Source: Chloroflexota bacterium (GTDB lineage Bacteria; Chloroflexota; Ktedonobacteria; Ktedonobacterales; Ktedonobacteraceae). From it: a DNA stretch of 9,766 nucleotides. Where the stretch lies: positions 1 through 9,766 of the forward strand of contig VBJK01000463.1 in assembly GCA_005879655.1 (NCBI GenBank), read 5' to 3'. The position numbers were made by a program, and so were the translations under genes. Of the stretch, positions 1 to 7,272 are shown piece by piece (positions within the stretch are counted from its first letter, which is position 1; every line of letters starts with the position of its first letter). The notes under the pieces were generated by a model. That model saw only the letters and a program-made list of their open reading frames with translations, was not told the origin of the DNA and made no database searches.

Positions 1-109
1 TGTTGTTCTTGTTTTTGTTGTTCTTATAGTGTATCGTTGAATAGATGTGCTCGGAAGCGCAGAGAATAATGTGTTTGTCTCGAGGAGAGATTATGCTTGC
101 TAAAAGAGT

Positions 110-720
110 AAAGAACAATGCATACGGAATGCGAAGCACACTTGTGGAAAGTGGCTTTTGGATGTAACGCTGCTGTTGAGGCATAAAGAACAATACATGC
201 AGAATGCTGGGTGCACTCGCGGAGAGTGGCTTTTTGATGTCACGAAGGCGTAGAAGGAGAATGTATCGTGAATTAGGATGCACTCATGGAGAGTGGCTTT
301 TTGAAGACGCTGCGGAAGCGTAGAAGGACAATGTATTTGTCTTCAGGAGAGATTGTGCTTGCTGAAAGCTGCTGCTGGGAGCGTAAAGAGGAACGCATCG
401 TGGATGCGAAGTGCACTTGCGGTAAGTGGCTTTGGTGCGACGCTGCTGGAGCGGAGAGATGCATGCTGAATGCGGGATGCACTTGCGGAAAGTGGCTTTT
501 GATGACGCTGCTGGAGCGAGAAGAATGAGGCATGCGGAATGCCAAATGCGCTTGCGGAAAGCGGCTTTGATGGTGCTGCTGGAACGTGCTGCTGAGAGCG
601 TGATGCACTTGTAGAAAGTGGCTTTGTGTGACGCTGCTGTGGAGCGAGAACAATGTATTGAGGCTACAATGGCACTTGTGTATAAGTGGCTTTTGATGGC
701 GCCGATGGCGTTGATGTCGA
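110..720. repeat. Degenerate ~66-bp minisatellite array
   Basis: A recurring block built around GTGGCTTTT, usually preceded by a GCACTTGCGGAA-like stretch and followed by GATGACGCTGCTGGAGCG-like sequence, starts at 151, 225, 293, 426, 492, 561 (as GCGGCTTT), 618 and 686. Most spacings are 66-69 bp, with single intervals of 57, 74 and 133 bp; the 133-bp interval spans one more diverged unit near 360. The array therefore holds roughly nine units. Because 66 is divisible by three, a frame stays open on the minus strand across several units and shows a 22-residue period (SHFPQVH-like). That makes it a by-product of the repeat, not a gene. The array lies outside the transposon. Confidence 0.75.
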
Positions 721-1486
721 CGAATAGAAAGAATGTGTGATTCTTTCGTGTTCCGAGGGAAGACTATTCGTATTGTTCATTCGAATTCTGATTGTTCGAA
801 GTGCTTCAGGCGTCGTGGACGCTCGGGGAAGGCTTGATTGCGCTGTGCTCGTAGTAGAGGATGGCAAATATTTGGTGAAGTTGGCAATGTTCGACTGGGG
901 AACGAAATGCGTATGATCGTGGATGATCTGGATATGTACCATAAGTTGATGATACACCGAATCCATTGAATATGATGGATTAATGATTATAGGCTCGTGG
1001 AGCGTGATGTCGTGGACATAGGATGGCCTAGCGGCTTATTCCGAATTTGTATTTCAGAGTGACGATCGGATCGTTGAGGACGAATGTCGAAGCTGGTTCG
1101 ATAGAATGACGTTGGGGTCATCTGCCAAGTAGTAGGCATGTAGAGCAGAGTTGCTTTTTGAGTTCCTGTAGAGGATAAGTCGTTCCGATGAATGGTTATT
1201 GAGAATGATGTGGTCATTAAATTTAGCATTGACGATGATCGGAAGATCATGATTGACAAATTGTCTCGAGAGAGAGTTTTGCTCGTGAATGAATGATAGA
1301 GGCAGTGTTGCGAATCCGGGCTCATAACCTGAAGGATTTAAAGCTCTATGGAGGAGCTGAGCAAGGTTAGGAACGACAGGAATGATGATGGTAATGAGTG
1401 TGATATTCCTTAGGCTACGTGATAGTGTAGAAGGCTATATAAAGTAATAGGGTTGTGACCTATATAATTTCCAACAACATCCCGTT
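721..1486. other. Flanking region without a recognisable gene
   Basis: I find no credible coding region here. Open frames on the minus strand (about 664-966 and 987-1325) are rich in Ser, Thr and His, have no domain I recognise and no neighbouring exons that extend them. The DNA is rich in ATGATG-like and GAATGA-like words and may be decayed repeat. Two TATATAA-like words lie at about 1436-1441 and 1460-1466, just outside the transposon end, but nothing shows that they are promoters. Confidence 0.5.
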
Positions 1487-1579
1487 CGATTTTAGCCTCG
1501 TACCCAGGCCCTACCTGCTAGCTAGGGTTGCACACCGAGCGCAGCGAGGGCCTGGGCGAAAGTGAGGGGGCTAAAAACG
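1487..1579. repeat. Foldback palindrome containing the left TIR
   Basis: The left element end can fold on itself. An outer arm, CGATTTTAGCC (1487-1497), pairs with GGCTAAAAACG (1569-1579) with one mismatch. An inner arm, CCCAGGCCCT (1503-1512), pairs perfectly with AGGGCCTGGG (1547-1556). The central loop contains CTAGCTAG and a CG-rich block. The right end carries the inner arms' inward half and part of the outward half (to 9766), so it probably has the same structure beyond the window. Such ends could be transposase binding sites or cruciforms. Confidence 0.75.
1509..1578 (+). repeat. Left terminal inverted repeat (70 bp)
   Basis: This 70-bp sequence, starting CCCTACCTGCTAGCTAGGG and ending GGGGGCTAAAAAC, is the exact reverse complement of 9697-9766. 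Identity stops at its inner edge (G at 1579 against the base matching 9696). At the outer edge the comparison is limited only by the window end, so the full repeat may be longer, possibly to about 1487. Confidence 0.92.
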
Positions 1580-1609
1580 GTCTTCCATCGGAACAGCATC
1601 AAGGCATGA

Positions 1610-1646
1610 ATTGAATTATCTGAATGTCGGAATAGACTAATTCAAT
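1610..1646. repeat. Subterminal 9-bp inverted repeat
   Basis: ATTGAATTA (1610-1618) and TAATTCAAT (1638-1646) are perfect inverted copies separated by 19 bp, just inside the left TIR. I did not find the same pair near the right end. It could be a protein-binding site or chance in AT-rich DNA. Confidence 0.35.
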
Positions 1647-1671
1647 CATTTCGCGTCGATTCCACCTATTT

Positions 1672-1694
1672 GCGGAGCTATTGGATCAATATTG
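1672..1694 (+). promoter_or_regulatory. Left subterminal motif GCGGAGCT + AT box
   Basis: GCGGAGCT, a 5-bp spacer and ATCAATATTG lie 93 bp inside the left TIR. A matching block (GCGGAGCT, 6-bp spacer, ATCAAAATTG) lies 92 bp inside the right TIR in inverted orientation. Equal distance and opposite orientation suggest a transposase-recognition site. It also falls upstream of the transposase start, so a promoter role is possible. Confidence 0.5.
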
Positions 1695-1825
1695 ATGGAG
1701 TTATAATACCCATCGGAGCAGTGACTGCCGATGATCCTCCACAGTGAAAAAAAATTCCTCCGCAAACCACAAAAACCACAAGCTCCAGTCTCATCGAAGA
1801 AATCTATTATAAACCATCTAGAAGC

Positions 1826-4586
1826 ATGAGTGCAGTACAGTTTGAACCCAGATTTTCGTCCTCTGGCCGCAAGATTCACAACCATTATTACAATGAAACC
1901 TCCCTCGAAGACATTACCGACAGCACAAGTCACGAAGAACTCGACGACTTACACCGCGATCGTACAAGCGACTCAAACGAAGAGCGCGAAACAAATATGA
2001 TTGCAATCCGAGAGTTTATTCGGCAAAAGGGATACAGTACAATTTTGGATCTGTTTTTGGATGAGCTTACCATCTGTAGACAACGTCAAAAGGCAGGAAT
2101 CCAACAAGCACTCAACAACGACGGAGTATCCAAAATACTTTCATTTTGCATTCCTCGTCCTGACGTTCGATGTTCCCCAGTTGTCCAAAAGGAGATTTGT
2201 CATTATGCCAACTGGATATTTACTCGGGAGATCGAACAGCTTGTTCAATCAGGTGAACTCCGTCAACCGATCAACATGTTCCAATACCAAAGCTCATTTT
2301 CATTCGAGAAGATACGGCGGAAAATCGAATTAAAGGCACCCACCTTACTCAACCTATTCGAAAGCCTTGCTTCCAGACAAAGAATCCTTCCGAACAACAA
2401 CGTGGAAGTGGGAGACGATGCAGATTGGATTGATGAAGACGTATTATACAACACAACGATTACGGACATGGATAATCAGGATACGGAGATAGAAATCCTG
2501 GATACTGTGATGAAGGACATAGATGCGGAGGTGGACGATTCAGAGGATTCAGAGGATCTATCAGAGGATGACAATACGGAGATTGTGTTGTCACCACAAG
2601 CCAAACGTCATCGGCGTATTGTAACGACAGCTATTTCCGCGCTTTGTTATTCAAGAACAAGGTATTCGAACCTATTTCAAGTTCGTATGGGTCATTATTT
2701 CAGCTGCGCAAGAACCCCCAAGCGACCTATTGAAGTCGCCCATCAACTCGGAATGTCAGTCTCCTACAGTTCAATCGTCACCGCCCTTGAAACCATCGCC
2801 GAGTCAGTCAAAGCAGCTATCCGAATGATGGCTATACAATATCCATCTTTTTTTATCTCATTTGACAACATGAATATCTTTGCCCGAGTAAAAGGAGAAC
2901 GACTGCACAATCAAGAAGGACTGCGCAATCTTACTTCGGCATGGGTCGGCATAAACCCAGAATCCAAAGCCAAGCACATGCTTACCTCCGCCGATGTCGA
3001 TGCATCTCGAGCAAGTCGCCTCCAAACCTCTGACCTCCTCCCAAATGCAGTGGACATGAAGAGGAATCTCAAAACATCTCAATACGGCATCTTCAGCGCT
3101 TTAAACGCATATTTTGGAGACGAACTGAAAGTATATACTACCGCAGATGGAGAGCAGCTACGTTTGGTGACTATTCCACGGATTTATCCACTCCCGCTAC
3201 AAAAAACCGTCGTTTACACCTTTCCCTGCTTCGACAAGAACGAAGCCATCATCTCGGAAGTCACGGATATCTTGAAAGGAATCGCGCAGCAAATGAATCT
3301 ACAACATGAAGATCTCCAGGATAAGAAGGTGATGCATAAAGGGGATTGGCTTACGGTCCGCAATATGGGGTATCACCCTTTAAATATGAGTTCCCTAATG
3401 GAGTAGATCCGCCATTGAGGAACAAGCGGAGAACTCACCTGAAGATCGACTCAACTATGTGGTGCCTGTCACCGGACTATTTCACTTTCAATGGACCATC
3501 ATCGGTCTAATTTTTCGAGCACATGAACGGCGGAATGATGAGTTTGGTTCGTTGGTTTATTGGATGAATTGGATAAAGAGAAAACCCAATATGTGGGATA
3601 TGAAAACAAAGAAAGTCAAAGACTTTCACAAGTCCAGCTCATTTCTACTTCACCTAACGGATGCACATATCCTTGCCGTAGTGGCAACGGAGTTGAACGT
3701 TGACAATTGGGAGGGGATCCGTGAAAAGATGGTATCGGTGAACTGGCGGAAGACAGTTGAGGCTGTTTCGAAACGGATAAGTGATCCGGGATTGGTATTT
3801 AAGTTGAGGCAAGAGAAGGAAGAAGAACGGGATTTGGTTTATGAGAATGCAATACTTCTACTGCAGCAAGGGCTGGTTTATCGCCGGTTTTGTCAAGCAA
3901 TAAGGGCCGGAGATTCTGGATGGCTCGGACATTGCGTGAAATTCTTCACCATTTGGCTTCAAAATGATGACCCAAAGTGTGGCAAACTCTCGAATTATCG
4001 AGCGGAGTCGGTTCATTTGATGTCATGTCTGCTTCATGAATGGTCTGGCGATTTTCGAACCCATTGGTTCGATAATAGTTTGGTAAATCCATCGGGATCT
4101 CCAAAAGGATGGATGCCGGATGATCAATTTGGAGAGTTAGTTGTCCGGGAAATGAAAGGCAAATTCAGTGCAGTCAATGCTAATTACTTCCGAAATATCT
4201 TGTCGAGGCAAGTCATGTGTAATAGGAGTGTACGGGAGAGTATTTTCAAAGATGCCGGCGCTCGCGAAGGATATCAGCATTCCTCAGCAGTTAAAGCTGA
4301 CTCTGATGTCAAAGCTCTCACAGAAAAACTTCTCCGTGAACGAGTTTTTAAGAAGTTCCCCGGACGGACTCGATGTTCCGACGACGCCAGACTTCCGATC
4401 ACCTCATCAATCGATATTTTTGGTTTGGGCTGCGCTAAAATCGCGACTGGTTTCATTGTGGAAAATTACCAAAATAGTGTGTTAAAAAAGAATGATGGGA
4501 GGAGAAGGGATGAAGAAGAGGAAGAGGAGGAAGAAAGTGAATCCGATGATGAAATAGGTGAAGCTACTCAGGCGGAGGTAGATTGA
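1826..4586 (+). CDS. DUF6589-type putative transposase (907 aa)
   Basis: Two exons, 1826-3369 and 3407-4586, join in frame (split Gly515 codon) to give 907 residues. Residues about 60-80 (IREFIRQKGY...) resemble the usual N-terminal segment of DUF6589 proteins. An acidic linker spans about 196-252. The family core follows: RRIVTTAISALCYSRTRYSN (263-282), then GHYFSCARTPKRPIEVAHQLG. SFDNMN gives Asp347, GDWLTVRN gives Asp507, VTGLFHFQW lies near 535-544, and NYRAES gives Glu715. I propose D347, D507 and E715 as an RNase H-like catalytic triad; this is inference, since I recall no characterised member. The C-terminus (about 877-907) is strongly acidic. The ATG at 1826 is the first in frame, and no family-like sequence is seen upstream. 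The gene is intact, starts 247 bp inside the left TIR, and converges on the helicase gene 94 bp downstream. Family assignment is from memory of conserved motifs, with good confidence. Confidence 0.85.
3370..3406 (+). other. 37-nt intron in the DUF6589 gene
   Basis: It begins GTATCA and ends GAGTAG, with CCCTAATG as the probable branch site 8-10 nt from the 3' end. Unspliced, it ends the upstream frame at a TAG that is itself the 3' splice site. Removing it restores VRNMG-SAIEEQAENSPEDRL and runs straight into the conserved PVTGLFH block, as expected for this family. The next frame starting at 3459 is therefore not a separate gene. Confidence 0.88.
4320..4378 (+). repeat. 59-bp direct repeat, source copy in transposase
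   Basis: This 59-bp stretch codes for about residues 820-839 of the DUF6589 protein (TEKLLRERVFKKFPGRTRC region) and reads naturally there. It recurs without mismatch at 5889-5947 on the same strand, 1569 bp away, inside the helicase gene where it does not fit the frame. The transposase copy is therefore the likely source. Confidence 0.93.
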
Positions 4587-4680
4587 TCAAGCGGCGATAG
4601 ATTAAAAATAATAACGGAGGGAATCGTATAAATTATATCAGAGATGTTCCGCTTTTGATACTCTCCTCTTTCACTCTGTC
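4587..4680. other. Convergent intergenic gap, shared 3' region
   Basis: Ninety-four bases separate the stop codons of two convergent genes. It contains an A-rich AAAATAATAA stretch near 4605-4614, usable as a polyadenylation element for the plus-strand gene, and a CT-rich run near 4660-4675. The two 3' UTRs probably overlap, which could give natural antisense transcripts. Confidence 0.4.
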
Positions 4681-5888
4681 CTAGCATCTCGACGTCCTTC
4701 GTGATTCATAGTCTTCAAACCATCCAGGATCATTCTCACGTATTCGTTTCATCGGGAGTTTGATTGTAAAACGAGAGATTGTAGAGATAATGGATACAAT
4801 ATCATCAGTGTCCTCATTCTTATCCCCGAGAGATTTCGGAGGATGTGGAAGGAGGTTTGGTACATTGCCAATTGAGTTGCGGGGCAAGCTGTTGGGTTGA
4901 ATGTCGGCAAGCGGAGACCTACTCGCCGCGATCGAAGCGGTTGGTAATGAAAGGGCGGCTGCATTGAACACTGGACGATATGATGGCATTGGAATTCTGA
5001 TCTCCGGGAGGAATCGTTCAAGGCATGCCGGCTTCGGGATAGGACGTGGAAGAGTGGCAGGACGCAGGAGAGCGGATTTGGGACGATGAACAGTTGATTT
5101 TCGAGATTTGGGCTGGAGATGAACCGAAGATGCAATACTCTCGAGGACTGCCGCAAACAAACCGGAAAGGTGAGGAGTAAGAAGGCTTTGAGGAAATCGA
5201 TGACCTGATCTTCCTCTAGAACCGCATTTTCCCAACACCTCCTTGAGATTTTCTTCCGTGGTAATCTCTCGAATGTGTTTACGGATCATCTCTATTGCCT
5301 CATTCCCCAGAATCATTGTCGGATGAAGATATGATTCGGTCGGGGTAATATGTTGTCGCCAATCTTGTAAGTCCGCTACGAGGAGATTTAACCGTTCTTC
5401 ATTGACTGGTGGACCGCGTGTTTTCAGAGTTTTGTTCGGAACGGCCGAGTTCTGCGGAAGGTACGGTAGATAGGCCAAGGTAATTGCGAGAGGTATTCCG
5501 AGGACTGTTGGAGGATTGTTGAGATCGCCGGTGTTGATCAAATGTTTCATCATACAATTGTCGCAGTCGGGATTGGGGTTGTCGAAGAATATTTTCGAAT
5601 CCTGAAATGCCGCGAGGAAGGGTCTGTGCCGACAGCCTGTTGTATTTATTGCCCATTTGACCGCAGGCACTAAAACACTTTCATTCTTTACTTTCTTTTT
5701 TCCCTTTTTGCTCAACACAGGTCCGTGGTACATCAGCGGCAAAAACTGTTCGATGGTAGCCCAATTCTCTTCGGTTACTGGAAGACTGAAAATGGGCTTC
5801 GGAACATTCGTGGGGGTATGATGTTCTTCGTCTGGATCGTCTGGATGATCGGGAGTGGTTGTTTCTTTCCCCGATAGGTTGGCTTTAG

Positions 5889-5947
5889 ACAGAAAAACTT
5901 CTCCGTGAACGAGTTTTTAAGAAGTTCCCCGGACGGACTCGATGTTC
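5889..5947 (+). repeat. 59-bp direct repeat, patch in helicase gene
   Basis: This is identical to 4320-4378. It starts directly after the helicase VVCTEA codons (read on the minus strand) and shifts the frame; its minus-strand reading EHRVRPGNFLKTRSRR has no helicase character. Roughly 45-60 residues of motif V/VI sequence expected from RecQ proteins are missing at this point, so the patch replaces rather than just interrupts. Likely origins are templated repair of a break, ectopic gene conversion, or a misassembly. Confidence 0.88.
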
Positions 5948-6658
5948 AGCCTCCGTACAAACTACAATCCTTGTGGATTCATCATTCAGTCCATCTGTGG
6001 TGATAGATTTTGCTTTAGAGTCGACAGCACCGGTGTACGCGCGGATGATTTGGCATTCGTCGGATTGCAGGATCTTTGGGAGTTTTCTACGCAGCCATTG
6101 AGCGATTGCGTTGGCTTGAATACGACTGTCAACAAAAAGCAAAGTCTGAGGTATGTCCGCTGCTGAGATGATGTCCTTCGGAATCAGAATACTGAGGTCT
6201 TCAAAGCCTGGTTGACGAATCGGAGCATAAAATTGGATCAAATTGTATCGCCGAATCGATTCTTTGACGATGAGTGGATCGCGTAATCGAGCGCCCTTTT
6301 TGGCTTCCGTAATGCCGACCGGCGTGAGAGTCGCAGATAGCGCAATAAAAGGAATGTCCGACAACAGTTCCCTCAAAGTACCGGTCATTTTATAGTATGG
6401 GCGAAATTTTCCCCAGTTCTTGATGCAGTGACATTCATCAAGTGCCACAGCAATCAATTTCTTTTTAAAGGGATGATTGGCATCGGGAATGACTTTTCGG
6501 AGAAAGTACGAGTCCTCCAAGAACAAAATTTCGGGTGTTGCATAAACTATTCGGAACTCGCCATTGAATGCTCTCTTCAATAATAATGGATCTGTGGTGA
6601 CATTCTCCGCGGTCAAGGCGACACTGCACTTCGGGATGACTTTGTTCAAGTTGAGAGT

Positions 6659-6695
6659 CTATGGAGAGTCAGCTTGAATCTATTGGAACATTTAC
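6659..6695 (-). other. 37-nt intron in helicase gene
   Basis: On the coding strand it starts GTAAAT, has GCTGAC as the probable branch site and ends CCATAG. It lies in phase 0 after LMENQ and joins to TLNLNKVIPKCSVALTAEN, matching the RecQ order of motif Ia followed by a Leu-rich linker. It has exactly the same length as the transposase intron. Confidence 0.85.
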
Positions 6696-6956
6696 CTGAT
6701 TCTCCATCAGTGCTACGAGTGGAGACACAATCAACACAATGGCATCGGGCGTCGCAAATTGGAGACTCTGAAAGATCAAACTCTTTCCGCTTCCTGTACC
6801 GGCAATAACGATGGTATCTCTCTGACGCATAAGGATATTTTTGATTGCTCTGATTTGCCACGGATAAAGATCGCGTTGGAAATGGTGTTCCGTTCGATTG
6901 CGGATAGTTTGGAGTCTCTCCTCGGGTATTCCGATTGACGACATTGGTATTTGTAA

Positions 6957-6977
6957 TGGAATGTGGAATGTGGAATG
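6957..6977. repeat. Three tandem TGGAATG heptamers
   Basis: TGGAATG occurs three times head to tail with no mismatch, 12 bp upstream of the helicase start codon and directly next to the CGCGTCTG palindrome. It is short enough to be replication slippage, but its place in the 5' UTR or promoter makes a binding array possible. Confidence 0.7.
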
Positions 6978-6978
6978 T

Positions 6979-6996
6979 CGCGTCTGTTCAGACGCG
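6979..6996. promoter_or_regulatory. Perfect 8-bp palindrome with ACGCGT box
   Basis: CGCGTCTG and CAGACGCG are exact inverted copies with a TT spacer. An ACGCGT word overlaps its right edge (6992-6997). It fits a dimer-binding operator or short hairpin about 35-50 bp from the helicase start codon. Confidence 0.5.
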
Positions 6997-7272
6997 TCTT
7001 AATGTGGGAATTTCACGTGCTCCGCTCCGCATTAACTTTCGGAAGACCCAGCGGAGGTCAAAGCGGACATCACAAAGTAAACTTACACATCGCGAAATAG
7101 TTTCTGATAATGTCTTGATTTAGGGAATGTATATTTATTTGATCCACAAATAGATTATTTAACCTCAGATAACACCCAAAAATGAGAAAAACAAATGAAA
7201 TAAACAATCATCCCCGCCCAGCCAAATAACAACCCTCGCATTTGGATTTACCTACCCACACAAACCATCCTC

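Larger units (their letters stand above)
4681..6944 (-). pseudogene. RecQ-like DNA helicase, interrupted
   Basis: Exon 1 (6944-6696) encodes 83 residues with YPWQIRAI (Q-motif-like), Walker A AGTGSGKS (48-55) and motif Ia SPLVALMENQ. After a 37-nt intron, exon 2 starts at 6658 and gives ATPE (motif Ib), DECHCIKNWGKFRPYY (motif II, DECH at 157-160), ALSATL (motif III, about 189-194), LLFVDSR (motif IV) and VVCTEA near 320, the start of motif V. Here the helicase sequence stops: a 59-bp piece of the transposase gene (5889-5947) follows and the frame ends at TAA (5885-5887). In another frame, about 401 codons continue to 4681. They include a RecQ-type zinc-cluster remnant, GCRHRPF...CDNC (about 5554-5634), and a long Pro/Ser/Arg-rich tail. 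The expected rest of motif V and the motif VI (QRxGRxGR) arginine-finger region are absent, so this copy should not be an active helicase. RecQ enzymes unwind DNA 3'-5' in recombination and repair; here it may have served transposition. Confidence 0.83.
6945..7272 (-). promoter_or_regulatory. Helicase promoter region / coiled-coil gene 3' end
   Basis: This 328-bp gap separates two minus-strand genes and holds no gene. Near the helicase start are three tandem TGGAATG heptamers (6957-6977), a palindrome CGCGTCTG-TT-CAGACGCG (6979-6996) that includes an ACGCGT word (6992-6997), a CACGTG E-box (7014-7019), and two overlapping GCGGAGC words on the minus strand (7019-7030). An AATAAA on the minus strand (7134-7139), about 134 nt past the upstream gene's stop, is a possible polyadenylation signal. 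ACGCGT and CACGTG are known binding words of fungal MBF-type and bHLH factors; their use here is inference. Confidence 0.5.

Noticed and set aside
273..653. Minus-strand 126-codon open frame with repeated SHFPQVH-like peptides
   Set aside because: It follows the 66-bp minisatellite units, whose length is a multiple of three; no exon signals or family support it.
110..720. CRISPR-like array
   Set aside because: The units are degenerate over their whole length with no constant repeat and variable spacer pattern, and the organism is eukaryotic.
664..1325. Two minus-strand open frames of about 100 codons
   Set aside because: Composition is low in information, no domain is recognisable, and nothing joins them to other exons.
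4274..4456. Minus-strand frame sharing EHRVRPGNFLKTRSRR with the helicase frame
   Set aside because: It is the antisense of the transposase; the shared peptide only reflects the 59-bp direct repeat.
3459..4586. A separate second gene starting at 3459
   Set aside because: The apparent start is a GTG codon, and the sequence continues the DUF6589 core from the exon before the 37-nt intron.
5827..5849. Tandem CGTCTGGAT repeat
   Set aside because: Only two units, encoding a PDDPDE stretch in the helicase remnant; ordinary low-complexity coding sequence.
5885..6649. An independent short helicase protein ending at 5885
   Set aside because: Its apparent start is an in-frame TTG after an intron, and its end is an accidental stop in the transplanted 59-bp patch.
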